From CAKOSP01 sp964371745 (GTDB lineage: Bacteria; Bacillota_I; Bacilli_A; RF39; UBA660), in assembly GCA_964371745.1 (NCBI GenBank), contig CAYJNS010000001.1:1-55246 (forward strand): 55,246 bases of DNA. Reading direction: 5' to 3'. A program made the translations under genes and the position numbers. The notes under the pieces were generated by a model. The model was not told the DNA's origin, did no database searches, and worked only from the letters and a program-made list of their open reading frames with translations. Positions 8,391 through 16,350 of this stretch are shown piece by piece. Within the stretch, counting starts at the first letter, position 1, and the number at the start of each line of letters is the position of its first letter.

Positions 8391-8774
8391 ATGGCATATA
8401 ATAATAGAAAAAAGAAAGTTAAAAAGAACGTACCTGAAGGTGCTGCTCATATCCATTCAACTTATAATAATACAATCGTTACTATCACAGATAAAGATGG
8501 ACACGCAATAGCTTGGTCATCAGCTGGAAGATTAGGTTATAAAGGAAGTAAAAAGAAAACTCCTTTTGCTGCAGGATTATCTGCTGAAGCTGCTGGTAAA
8601 GCTGCTATGGAACATGGACTTAAAAAAGTTGATGTTTACGTAAGAGGTTTAGGACCAGGTAGAGAAAATGCAATTAGATCTCTTCAAGCTGCAGGACTAG
8701 AAATTTTATCTATAGTAGATGAAACACCAGTTCCACATAATGGATGTAGACCACCAAAAAGACCAAGAAAATAA
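8391..8774 (+). CDS. rpsK: 30S ribosomal protein S11
   Basis: S11 lines the platform near the E-site mRNA. The 127-residue product shows AAHIHSTYNNTIVTITDKDG, GLGPGRENAIRSLQAAGLEI and DETPVPHNGCRPPKRPRK, the classical C-terminal motif. It starts ten bases after rpsM. Confidence 0.98.
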   Translation: MAYNNRKKKVKKNVPEGAAHIHSTYNNTIVTITDKDGHAIAWSSAGRLGYKGSKKKTPFAAGLSAEAAGKAAMEHGLKKVDVYVRGLGPGRENAIRSLQAAGLEILSIVDETPVPHNGCRPPKRPRK

Positions 8775-8793
8775 TTAAGAGGGAGATGAACAT

Positions 8794-9738
8794 ATGATTA
8801 AATTTGAAAAACCAGATTATAAAATCGTTGAAGCTGTTGAATCAAACTGTTTCGCAAAATTTGAACTTGATCCTTTAGAAAGAGGATTTGGAACAACTAT
8901 TGGTAATGCACTTAGACGTGTAATGCTTTCTAGTTTACCTGGTAGTGCAATTACTAGTGTTAAAATAGATGGAGTTATGCATGAATTCCAAAAGATTGAT
9001 GGAATTGTTGAAGATGTAACTTCAATTATCTTACAATTAAAAAAAGTTGTTCTAAAAAACTTTACTAAAGAAAAAAAATTACTTAGAATATCTGCTTCAA
9101 AAGAAGGTGCAGTTACTGCAGCTGATATTGAAAAAGATGCTGATATTGAAATATGTAATCCTGACTTAGTTATTTGTAACTTAGTTAAAGGTGGTAAAAT
9201 AGACATGGAACTTACTGTTGAAAATGGTAATGGATATGTTGATGCTGCTACTAATAAATTACTTTTAGCAGATGCTAAAATTGGTGTTATTGCAATTGAT
9301 TCAAATTATTCACCAATAGAACTTGTAAAATATGAAGTAGTTGATACTCGTGTTGGACAAAATGAAAATTATGATAAATTAATTATGGAAATAACTACTA
9401 AAGGTAGTATGTCTCCAGAAGAAGCAATGGCTTTAGCTGCTAAAATTTTAATTGAACATTTTCAAATAGTTGCTGATTTAAATGAAATTAGTAATGTAAG
9501 TGAACTTATGCAAGAGAAAAAAGTAGATACAATGGCTAAAAAGTTAGAAACACCAATTGAAGAAGTAGAATTTTCAGTTCGTGCTTATAACTGTTTAAAA
9601 AGAGCTGGAGTACACACAGTACAAGATTTAGTAGATAAAACAGAAATAGAAGTTACTAAAATTAGAAACTTAGGTAAAAAATCTTTAAAAGAAGTTATCG
9701 ACAAAGTTTTTGAATTAGGACTTAAGTTTAAGGAGTAA
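8794..9738 (+). CDS. rpoA: RNA polymerase alpha subunit
   Basis: Alpha dimerises to nucleate RNA polymerase assembly; its C-terminal domain binds UP elements and regulators. The N-terminal domain shows GFGTTIGNALRRVMLSSLPG, and the C-terminal domain has LKRAGVHTVQDLVDKT and IRNLGKKSLKEV (the helix-hairpin-helix DNA-binding face). Length of 314 is normal. The strong AT-rich promoters in this window are consistent with UP-element use (inference). Confidence 0.98.
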   Translation: MIKFEKPDYKIVEAVESNCFAKFELDPLERGFGTTIGNALRRVMLSSLPGSAITSVKIDGVMHEFQKIDGIVEDVTSIILQLKKVVLKNFTKEKKLLRISASKEGAVTAADIEKDADIEICNPDLVICNLVKGGKIDMELTVENGNGYVDAATNKLLLADAKIGVIAIDSNYSPIELVKYEVVDTRVGQNENYDKLIMEITTKGSMSPEEAMALAAKILIEHFQIVADLNEISNVSELMQEKKVDTMAKKLETPIEEVEFSVRAYNCLKRAGVHTVQDLVDKTEIEVTKIRNLGKKSLKEVIDKVFELGLKFKE

Positions 9739-9741
9739 AAA

Positions 9742-10080
9742 ATGTATAGAAAATTAAATAGAGAAGTAAGAATTAGAAGAAGTATTTTAGCAGGGTTAAC
9801 TAAAACTGTTATTACTAACGGGTTTGTAGTAACAACTGATGCTAGAGCTAAAGAAGTTAGAAAATTTGTTGAAAAGATGATTACTCTTGGTAAAAGAGGA
9901 ACATTAGTATCTCGTAGAAATGCTCTTGCATTTTTACATAATGACAAAGATGTAGTTAAGAAAATTTTTGATGAATTAGCTCCTAAATATGCTGAAAGAA
10001 ATGGTGGATACACTAGAATTATTAAACTTAAAGAACGTCGTGGAGATGACGCTTTAGAAGTTAGATTAGAATTAGTATAA
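9742..10080 (+). CDS. rplQ: 50S ribosomal protein L17
   Basis: L17 is a 23S rRNA binder near the exit tunnel. The 112-residue product has MYRKLNREVRIRRSILAGLT, VTTDARAKEVRKFVEKMITL and a C-terminus GGYTRIIKLKERRGDDALE. It is the last gene of the ribosomal cluster; its stop codon lies inside the left arm of the terminator that follows. Confidence 0.98.
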   Translation: MYRKLNREVRIRRSILAGLTKTVITNGFVVTTDARAKEVRKFVEKMITLGKRGTLVSRRNALAFLHNDKDVVKKIFDELAPKYAERNGGYTRIIKLKERRGDDALEVRLELV

Positions 10081-10101
10081 CGTAATGTTATACTTTTTTT
10101 T
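10075..10101 (+). terminator. Rho-independent terminator of the alpha operon
   Basis: A perfect 7-base stem, GTATAAC (10075-10081) with GTTATAC (10087-10093), has a 5-base loop and is followed by eight T residues. It includes the rplQ stop codon. It separates the ribosomal cluster from parAB. Confidence 0.85.
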
Positions 10102-10118
10102 AAAATGAAAGAAAAAAC

Positions 10119-10147
10119 TTTTAATAACTTATGAATTATGGTAAAAT
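10119..10147 (+). promoter_or_regulatory. Promoter of parAB (extended -10)
   Basis: The -10 box is TAAAAT at 10142-10147, preceded by TGG (extended -10 form). A weak -35 (TTTTAA) lies 17 bases upstream. The next gene start is parA at 10181, with AAGGAGTG just before it. Confidence 0.55.
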
Positions 10148-10180
10148 AGTTATACGTGTTAAATATTAAGGAGTGTTAAG

Positions 10181-10966
10181 ATGTCAAAAATAATATCGCT
10201 TGTAAATCAAAAAGGTGGAGTTGGAAAAACAACTTCTAGTATAAATTTAGCTGCCGCTTTAGGGCAATTAGGTCAAAAAGTATTAGTTATAGATATGGAT
10301 CCTCAAAGTAATGCTACAACAGGACTTGGTTTATCATCATCAGATTTTAATAGTGATATTTATGAAGTTATAACTGGACAAACTGAAATAAAAAAAGGTA
10401 TTAAGAAAACTAAATTTAAAAATTTAAGTATTATACCTGCAACTTTAAATTTAGCGGGTGTTGATGTTGAGTTTGTAAAAAAAATGCTTGAAGATAAAAC
10501 ATTTAAACAAAATGAGCAATTAAAAATGCTATTAGAAGATGTTAAAGAAAATTATGATTATATTATAATAGATTGCCAGCCGTCCTTAGGAATAATTACA
10601 ATGAATGCTCTTGTAGCAAGTGATTCAGTTATTATACCAGTGCAGTGTGAATACCTTGCTTTAGAAGGTATAACTCAGTTATTAAATTCAGTTATTATGG
10701 TTCAAAATAATATGAATCCTAACTTAAGAATTGAAGGAGTCCTTCTTACTATGTTTGATGGAAGAACCAATATAGCTCTTGAAATAGTGGAAGAAATAAG
10801 AGGATACTTTAAAGATAAAGTGTTTAATACAATAATTCCGAGATTAGTAAGGTTAGTAGAAGCACCATCACATGGTAAACCAATAAATGAATATGATCCA
10901 TCGTGTAGAGCATCTGAGGCTTATTCAAATTTAGCAAAGGAAGTGGTTGAAAGAAATGGACAATAA
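10181..10966 (+). CDS. parA: Chromosome-partitioning ATPase ParA/Soj
   Basis: ParA-type ATPase that works with ParB to segregate and organise the origin region. The deviant Walker A is KGGVGKTT at residues 11-18 (signature lysine K11), then DMDPQSNATTGLG and the DCQPSLGIITMNAL block (Walker B region). The 261-residue length equals Soj. It has its own promoter after the rplQ terminator and its end overlaps parB, forming a parAB pair. Its placement directly after rplQ puts the window near oriC (inference). Confidence 0.96.
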   Translation: MSKIISLVNQKGGVGKTTSSINLAAALGQLGQKVLVIDMDPQSNATTGLGLSSSDFNSDIYEVITGQTEIKKGIKKTKFKNLSIIPATLNLAGVDVEFVKKMLEDKTFKQNEQLKMLLEDVKENYDYIIIDCQPSLGIITMNALVASDSVIIPVQCEYLALEGITQLLNSVIMVQNNMNPNLRIEGVLLTMFDGRTNIALEIVEEIRGYFKDKVFNTIIPRLVRLVEAPSHGKPINEYDPSCRASEAYSNLAKEVVERNGQ

Positions 10967-11828
10967 GAAAAAAGCTTTAGGTAAAGGTTTAGAACAATTA
11001 TTTGCCAATAATGCTATTAATTTTGAAACAGTTGAAAATAAAATAATAGAAGATGCAAATGAAAGTGATATAACAGAAGTTAATTTAGGGGAAATAAGAA
11101 GTAATCCATATCAACCTAGAAAAGTATTTGATGAAGTGGCGTTAAATGAGCTTGCCCAATCAATAAAAGAGTTTGGAGTAATACAACCAGTTATTCTTAA
11201 AAAAAGTGTTAAAGGTTATGAACTTATTGCCGGTGAAAGAAGATGTAAAGCATCTAAAATAGCTGGTAAGGAAAAGGTTCCGGCAATTATTAAAGATTTT
11301 ACTGATGGAGATATGATGGAAATTGCTCTTTTAGAAAATGTTCAAAGAGAGGATTTAAATCCTATTGAAGTAGCCAATTCTATAAATGAAATTATTAAAC
11401 TACGTAATTTAACTCAAGAAGATTTTGCAAAAAAATTTGGTAAAAGTAGAAGTTATATAACAAATTTACTTGGACTTCTTAGGTTACCTGATAATGTAAA
11501 AGATTTAGTATCAGATAAAAAAATATCGATGAGTCATGCTAAAATATTAAGTAAGATTGATGATAATGAAAAAATACAAGATTTAGCAAAAAAAATAATA
11601 AGTGAAGATCTAAGTGTTCATGATTTAGAAAAGTTAATTAATACTCAAAGTTCTAAAGTAGTAAGTTATAAAGAAGTGTTTGAAAAATATAAATTATATG
11701 AAAACCTAGTTAGTGATCATTTAAATGAAAAAGTAAAAATTTCTAAAAATAAAATTGAAATTAAATTTGCTGACGAAGAAGATTTACTTAGAATATTAAA
11801 TATTATGAGTGTAAAGGTAGATGATTAG
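10956..11828 (+). CDS. parB: Chromosome-partitioning protein ParB/Spo0J
   Basis: ParB binds parS sites and slides as a CTP-dependent clamp. The N-terminus KKKALGKGLEQLF is the ParA-interacting segment. The CTPase fold is visible in NPYQPRKVFDE and LIAGERRCKASK (GERR motif), then ALLENVQREDLNP and a helix-turn-helix around TQEDFAKKFGKSRSYITNLL. I choose ATG 10956; an in-frame TTG at 10947 with AAAGG upstream would add three residues and cannot be excluded. The start lies inside parA. No parS-like 16-mer was picked out by eye. Confidence 0.95.
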   Translation: MDNKKKALGKGLEQLFANNAINFETVENKIIEDANESDITEVNLGEIRSNPYQPRKVFDEVALNELAQSIKEFGVIQPVILKKSVKGYELIAGERRCKASKIAGKEKVPAIIKDFTDGDMMEIALLENVQREDLNPIEVANSINEIIKLRNLTQEDFAKKFGKSRSYITNLLGLLRLPDNVKDLVSDKKISMSHAKILSKIDDNEKIQDLAKKIISEDLSVHDLEKLINTQSSKVVSYKEVFEKYKLYENLVSDHLNEKVKISKNKIEIKFADEEDLLRILNIMSVKVDD

Positions 11829-11830
11829 AA

Positions 11831-12022
11831 ATGGATAAATCATTTTCATTATATGATAAAGTAATAATGAAAAAACCACATGCTTGTGGTGAAAATATGT
11901 GGACAATTACTAGAGTCGGTGCAGATATCAAAATTAAGTGTGATAATTGTTCTCGTGAAATTATGTTAGATAGATTAGATTTTATAAAAAAACTAAAGAA
12001 GGTGATTATAAATGAAAAGTAG
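11831..12022 (+). CDS. DUF951 family protein (YyzM-like)
   Basis: The 63-residue protein has the DUF951 pattern: MKKPHACGENMWTITRVGAD, IKIKCDNCSREIMLDR and a basic C-terminus. The Cys residues (C in HACG, CDNC) suggest a zinc ribbon. In Bacillus the homologue lies between the parB region and ychF, the same context as here. The molecular role of the family is unknown. Its end overlaps the transporter gene that follows by 11 bases. Confidence 0.9.
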   Translation: MDKSFSLYDKVIMKKPHACGENMWTITRVGADIKIKCDNCSREIMLDRLDFIKKLKKVIINEK

Positions 12023-13544
12023 AAAAAAAATAAGTATTCATCCAGTAATGACATATATTCTATTATGTCTTATAGTTGTTTTAATTAGTTTTGTATTATC
12101 AATATTTAATTCACAATCTACTTATAGTGTATATTCGTTAGTAACTGAAGATTATTCGCCAGTTACTGAATCTGTTTTATCGCTTTTTAATTTAAGTGGT
12201 ATTAAATATGTATTTACTAATTCTGTATCTAATTTTGCAAATTTTACAGTACTAACTAATTTAATTATTATATTAATAGGTATTGGAATAATGGACAAAA
12301 GTGGGTTTTTACAAACATCAGTAACATTACTTACTAAAAGAGCTAAAAAAACAACTGTTACCTTCGGTATAATATTAACTTGTTTAATAGCGAGTATAAT
12401 AGGCGACTTAGCCTATATTATATTTATACCATTAACTGCTTTGTTTTTCTATTATGGTAAAAGAAATCCTTTTATTGGTATAATCGCATCATTTGGTGCA
12501 CTTACATGTGGAACAGGACTATCTGTTGCATTTACTGCAATAGATTCAACACTTAGAAATAGTACATTATTAAATGCTAGTTCACTTCACCCTAATTATA
12601 GTTTTGAAGTATGGTCATTAATTATTATAAATGTACTATTAATATTAGTAACAGCATTTTTCTTAACAAGAGTTACAGAAAATTATGTTGCTAAAAAATT
12701 ACCAAAATATGAATTTAGTGAATCAGCTTTAGAAGAAGATATAGTTACAAGAAAAGAATCAAAAGGAATGCTTTTAGCATGTATGGCTGGTATAGGATAT
12801 ATTTTAATTATTGTTTATAATATAATACCAGGATTACCTTTTTCAGGTAATTTACTAGATAATTCACAACTTTTATATATTGATAAGTTATTTAGTTATG
12901 AATCATTTTTCTCTAATGGTTTTGTATTTATAGTAGCTATTTTATTTATAGTATTAGGTTTAGTATATGGCATAGGATCTGGATCAATTAAAAATAATCG
13001 TGATGTAGTTGATGGACTTGGACATTCTCTTGATGGAATTGGTAAAACCCTTTTACTAATATTTATAGCGGCTACATTTATTAGTATATTTAAACAAACT
13101 AATATTGGTAATATGATTGTTGTATCATTATCAAATGTAATAGTGGACTCAGGATTTACTGGTCTGCCGCTTGTACTACTGTTATTTTTCATATCTATAA
13201 TAGCAACACTGGTAGTACCATCATCTATTATCAAATGGCCTATAATAGCTTCAACTGCAATACCCGCATTTATGAACTCTGGTTTAACACCTGAATTTGG
13301 ACAAATGGTATTTAGAATGGGTGAATCAGTATCTATGGGTCTTACTCCACTTTTATCATATTTTATAATATATTTAGCATATGTTGAAAAGTATGATCAA
13401 ACAGGTAAAGGAATAAGCATATTAAAAGCAATTAAATTACAGCTTCCATATTCGCTAGTAATGTTAGCAATATTCTTAATAATAATTATTTTCTTCTTTG
13501 TTACTAACTTACCATTAGGAATAGGTGGAACTGTGGCTTTATAA
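12012..13544 (+). CDS. AbgT-family transporter
   Basis: The 510-residue product has about eleven hydrophobic segments. It resembles the AbgT family (p-aminobenzoyl-glutamate uptake, or sulfonamide/antimetabolite efflux in some members). Family-like features are the paired loops IASIIGDLAYIIFIPLTAL and LVVPSSIIKWPIIASTAIPA, and FRMGESVSMGLTPLLSY near the end. The ribosome site AAGGTGAT lies in the DUF951 gene, so the genes are coupled. It is inserted between DUF951 and ychF, which adjoin in relatives. Substrate cannot be told from sequence. Confidence 0.8.
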   Translation: MKSRKKISIHPVMTYILLCLIVVLISFVLSIFNSQSTYSVYSLVTEDYSPVTESVLSLFNLSGIKYVFTNSVSNFANFTVLTNLIIILIGIGIMDKSGFLQTSVTLLTKRAKKTTVTFGIILTCLIASIIGDLAYIIFIPLTALFFYYGKRNPFIGIIASFGALTCGTGLSVAFTAIDSTLRNSTLLNASSLHPNYSFEVWSLIIINVLLILVTAFFLTRVTENYVAKKLPKYEFSESALEEDIVTRKESKGMLLACMAGIGYILIIVYNIIPGLPFSGNLLDNSQLLYIDKLFSYESFFSNGFVFIVAILFIVLGLVYGIGSGSIKNNRDVVDGLGHSLDGIGKTLLLIFIAATFISIFKQTNIGNMIVVSLSNVIVDSGFTGLPLVLLLFFISIIATLVVPSSIIKWPIIASTAIPAFMNSGLTPEFGQMVFRMGESVSMGLTPLLSYFIIYLAYVEKYDQTGKGISILKAIKLQLPYSLVMLAIFLIIIIFFFVTNLPLGIGGTVAL

Positions 13545-13551
13545 ATTAGAG

Positions 13552-13580
13552 TAGTAAGTGCATATGCACTTACTATTTTT
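13552..13580 (+). terminator. Terminator after the parAB-DUF951-abgT operon
   Basis: A perfect 10-base stem, TAGTAAGTGC (13552-13561) with GCACTTACTA (13566-13575), has an ATAT loop and is followed by five T residues. Confidence 0.85.
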
Positions 13581-13596
13581 AATTAAACAAAAACAC

Positions 13597-13625
13597 TTTA
13601 AAAAACTGTAATTTTAAAGTATAAT
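13597..13625 (+). promoter_or_regulatory. Promoter of ychF
   Basis: TTTAAA (13597-13602), a 17-base spacer and TATAAT (13620-13625) stand 22 bases before the ychF ATG. Confidence 0.65.
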
Positions 13626-13647
13626 AATAAAGAAAAGAGGAATTAAT

Positions 13648-14748
13648 ATGAGTTTACAAGCAGGAATAGTAGGTTTGCCTAATGTTGGTAAGTCAACACT
13701 TTTTAACGCTATTACTAAAAAAAATATATTGGCAGCAAATTATCCATTTGCAACTATTGAACCAAACGTAGGAGTAGTACCAGTACCAGATAAAAGACTA
13801 GACTATTTAAAAGAAATGTATAATCCAAAATCATTTGTACCAACATCTTTTGAATTTATTGATATAGCAGGGCTTGTTGAAGGAGCATCTTCTGGTGAAG
13901 GTCTTGGTAATAAATTTTTATCACATATTAGAAATGTAGACGCTATAGTACATGTTGTAAGATGTTTTGATGATAAAAATATTACTCATGTAACAGGTAC
14001 AACTAATCCTATAAAAGATATTGAAATAATAAATGTAGAACTTATATTATCAGATTTAGAAATAGTAGATAATAGATTACAAAAGATAGAAAAAAAAGCT
14101 GAAACTACAAAAGATAAAGATGCCTTAGCAGAAGTTAAAATACTTAAAACATTTAAAGTGTGTCTTGAAAAAAATTTATCTTTAAGAACACTAGAACTAA
14201 GCACTGATGATTTAGAACGTATTAAAAACTTTAATTTTATCACACTAAAAAAAGTAATATATGCAGCTAATGTAGATGAAGATACTATAGCACTAGGTGA
14301 TAATGATTATACTAAAGAAGTAAAAGAATACGCTAAAGGCGAAAACTCTGGAGTAATTGTAATGTGTGCAAAATTAGAATCAGATTTAGCTTCACTTGAA
14401 GAAGATGAAAAACAAGATTTCTTAGACTCGCTAGGTATTACTAATAGTGGATTAGACAACCTTATATTTGCTAGTTATGACTTACTAGGTTTAGCAACAT
14501 TTTTCACATCAGGTACTGATGAAGTAAGAGCTTGGACATTTATTAAAGGATCTAAATCTCCAAAGTGTGCTGGTATTATTCACTCAGATATTGAAAGAGG
14601 TTTTATTAGAGCTGAAGTAACATCATTTACAGATTTAGAAAAATATGGTTCTGAAAAAGCTGTTCAAGAGGCAGGAAAACTTAGAATTGAAGGAAAAGAA
14701 TATCTAATGCAAGATGGAGACATATGTTATTTTAGATTTAATGTATAA
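13648..14748 (+). CDS. ychF: Redox-regulated ATPase/GTPase YchF (Obg family)
   Basis: YchF/OLA1 is a universally conserved P-loop NTPase that associates with ribosomes and prefers ATP. The G1 motif is GLPNVGKST near residue 8, the G3 region is DIAGLVEGASSGEGLGNKFL, and the C-terminal TGS domain includes FTSGTDEVRAWTFIKGSKSP and the ending DGDICYFRFNV. Length of 366 is standard. In Bacillus it lies just before rpsF; here an island of about 3.9 kb separates them. Confidence 0.97.
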   Translation: MSLQAGIVGLPNVGKSTLFNAITKKNILAANYPFATIEPNVGVVPVPDKRLDYLKEMYNPKSFVPTSFEFIDIAGLVEGASSGEGLGNKFLSHIRNVDAIVHVVRCFDDKNITHVTGTTNPIKDIEIINVELILSDLEIVDNRLQKIEKKAETTKDKDALAEVKILKTFKVCLEKNLSLRTLELSTDDLERIKNFNFITLKKVIYAANVDEDTIALGDNDYTKEVKEYAKGENSGVIVMCAKLESDLASLEEDEKQDFLDSLGITNSGLDNLIFASYDLLGLATFFTSGTDEVRAWTFIKGSKSPKCAGIIHSDIERGFIRAEVTSFTDLEKYGSEKAVQEAGKLRIEGKEYLMQDGDICYFRFNV

Positions 14749-14750
14749 TA

Positions 14751-14817
14751 AATTTTGTGTTTTGTAGAACACAAAATTACAAAAAAAACTAATTTTGTGT
14801 TTTGTAGAACACAAAAT
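14751..14817. repeat. Tandem pair of palindromic 27-base repeats
   Basis: Two identical copies of a 27-base palindromic element (14751-14777 and 14791-14817) are spaced 40 bases apart start to start. Each has arms ATTTTGTGTT and AACACAAAAT around a TTGTAG centre. The second copy ends two bases before the -35 box of the next gene's promoter, so the pair could be an operator. The first copy follows the ychF stop closely but lacks a good T-run for a terminator. Confidence 0.8.
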
Positions 14818-14819
14818 CA

Positions 14820-14848
14820 TTGACATATGTTATTTAATATTATATAAT
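14820..14848 (+). promoter_or_regulatory. Full-consensus promoter of the DUF4143 ATPase gene
   Basis: TTGACA (14820-14825), 17 bases, TATAAT (14843-14848): both boxes match the sigma-70/sigma-A consensus exactly. It abuts the second palindromic repeat, so a strong promoter held down by a repressor at the repeats is plausible (inference). Confidence 0.85.
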
Positions 14849-14871
14849 ATTTTTATAAAAGAGGGATCATT

Positions 14872-16071
14872 ATGATTAAAAGAGAATTATATTTAAATAA
14901 AATACGTGGTTTTTATGATAAAGATTTAATTAAAGTTATTACTGGTATAAGGCGTTGTGGTAAATCACTTCTTCTAAAACAAATAATGGAAGAATTAACT
15001 CAAAATGGCGTAGAAAAAAAGCAAATAATCTATATTAATTTTGAATTTAAAGATTATTCATTTATTAAAAATGATGATGATTTACATGAATATATTAAAA
15101 AACTTATTATAACTGATAAAAAGTATTATTTATTATTTGATGAAATTCAAATGATTGAAAATTTTGAACGAGCTATAAATTCATTTAAAGCATCGTTAAA
15201 TGTTTCGATTTTTATAACCGGATCTAATAGTAATTTATTATCAGGAGAACTTGCTACACTTCTTTCTGGTAGATATGTAAGTTTTAATATGTACCCATTT
15301 TCTTTTAAAGAAGTAACTTTATTAAAACCAAATGATAATATAGATAAATTATTTGAAGATTTTATTACTTGGGGATCTTTACCTCAAAAATATGATATGG
15401 ATGATGAATTTCAAACTAGAACATATTTACACGATGTTTTTAATACAATAATTATAAAAGATATTATAAATAGATATAGTATAAAAGATATTGATTTATT
15501 TAATAAAATAGTAGAGTACATATTTACAAATCCATCACAGATTTTCTCAGCAGAAAATTTAACAAAATATTTATTAAATAATGATAATAAAGAGGTATCT
15601 AACAAGACGATATATAACTATTTAGAATATATGAAGCATGCGTTTTTAATTAATAAAGTGGATAGATATGATGTTAGGGGAAAACGTATATTAAATGGAA
15701 AATATAAATATTACCTAACAGATTTAGGTTTAGGACAAATATTAAATTCTTCAAAAAAAAGACAAAACGGTGCTTATTTAGAAAATATTGTGTATAATGA
15801 ATTATTAATTAGAGGTTATGATGTTAAAATAGGAACACTTATTAATGGAGAAATAGATTTTATAGCCACAAAATTTGATAAAAAAATATATATTCAAGTA
15901 GCGTATATATTAACAGATGAAAATGTTATTAATAGAGAATTTGGTGCATTTGATAATATTAATGATAATTATGATAAATACGTATTAACACTAGATACAC
16001 TTAATTTTTCTCAAAATGGTGTTATACATAAAAATGTTATAGATTGGTTATTAGAAGAAGAATTATACTAA
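14872..16071 (+). CDS. AAA+ ATPase with DUF4143 C-terminal domain
   Basis: The 399-residue product has Walker A TGIRRCGKS (residues 24-32), Walker B YYLLFDEIQ near residue 88, and a sensor-type ITGSNSNLLSGEL, matching the AAA_14 fold. The second half has the DUF4143 layout, with a winged-helix-like region (KTIYNYLEYMKHAFLINKV) and a nuclease-like ENIVYNELLIRGYDVKIG...GEIDFIA stretch. The family is widespread, often multicopy in gut bacteria and archaea, and of unknown function. The nuclease-like core GEIDF suggests a PD-(D/E)XK relic (inference). It lies in the island between ychF and rpsF. Confidence 0.85.
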   Translation: MIKRELYLNKIRGFYDKDLIKVITGIRRCGKSLLLKQIMEELTQNGVEKKQIIYINFEFKDYSFIKNDDDLHEYIKKLIITDKKYYLLFDEIQMIENFERAINSFKASLNVSIFITGSNSNLLSGELATLLSGRYVSFNMYPFSFKEVTLLKPNDNIDKLFEDFITWGSLPQKYDMDDEFQTRTYLHDVFNTIIIKDIINRYSIKDIDLFNKIVEYIFTNPSQIFSAENLTKYLLNNDNKEVSNKTIYNYLEYMKHAFLINKVDRYDVRGKRILNGKYKYYLTDLGLGQILNSSKKRQNGAYLENIVYNELLIRGYDVKIGTLINGEIDFIATKFDKKIYIQVAYILTDENVINREFGAFDNINDNYDKYVLTLDTLNFSQNGVIHKNVIDWLLEEELY

Positions 16072-16091
16072 GTATAGTTCTTTTTTCATTT

Positions 16092-16272
16092 ACGATTAAA
16101 TTTCTTTCAACTTAATCGTGATTGAAAAACCAAGTATAAATAGATATTTTTTGTTTACACTTATATATTCGTATGGTTAACAAGTTAATATATAATAAGT
16201 AAATTTATATGTAATTAGTTAATAATCATATTTTATAATCCGAAAGTTATTTTGATACATCAAAATAACTTT
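16092..16272. repeat. Two intergenic palindromes between ATPase and surface-protein genes
   Basis: This 279-base gap (16072-16350) holds no gene. ACGATTAA (16092-16099) pairs with TTAATCGT (16112-16119). A perfect 13-base stem pairs AAAGTTATTTTGA (16243-16255) with TCAAAATAACTTT (16260-16272) around TACA. The second belongs to a motif seen again at 19679-19744. Confidence 0.7.
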
Positions 16273-16277
16273 ACACT

Positions 16278-16316
16278 AAAAAAAGATAATTTGCTTTACA
16301 AAAATTATCTTTTTTT
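16278..16316. terminator. A-tract/T-tract hairpin overlapping a promoter
   Basis: A perfect 15-base inverted repeat runs from seven A residues plus GATAATTT (16278-16292) to AAATTATC plus seven T residues (16302-16316). It has the shape of a bidirectional terminator but the stem has a single G-C pair, and it overlaps the -35 box and spacer of the next promoter. Confidence 0.5.
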
Positions 16317-16323
16317 GTATAAT
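16295..16323 (+). promoter_or_regulatory. Promoter of the 16351 surface-protein gene
   Basis: TTTACA (16295-16300), 17 bases, TATAAT (16318-16323). The start codon is 28 bases downstream, after AGGTAGGAG. Confidence 0.75.
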
Positions 16324-16350
16324 TATTACATAAGGTAGGAGACTAATACT

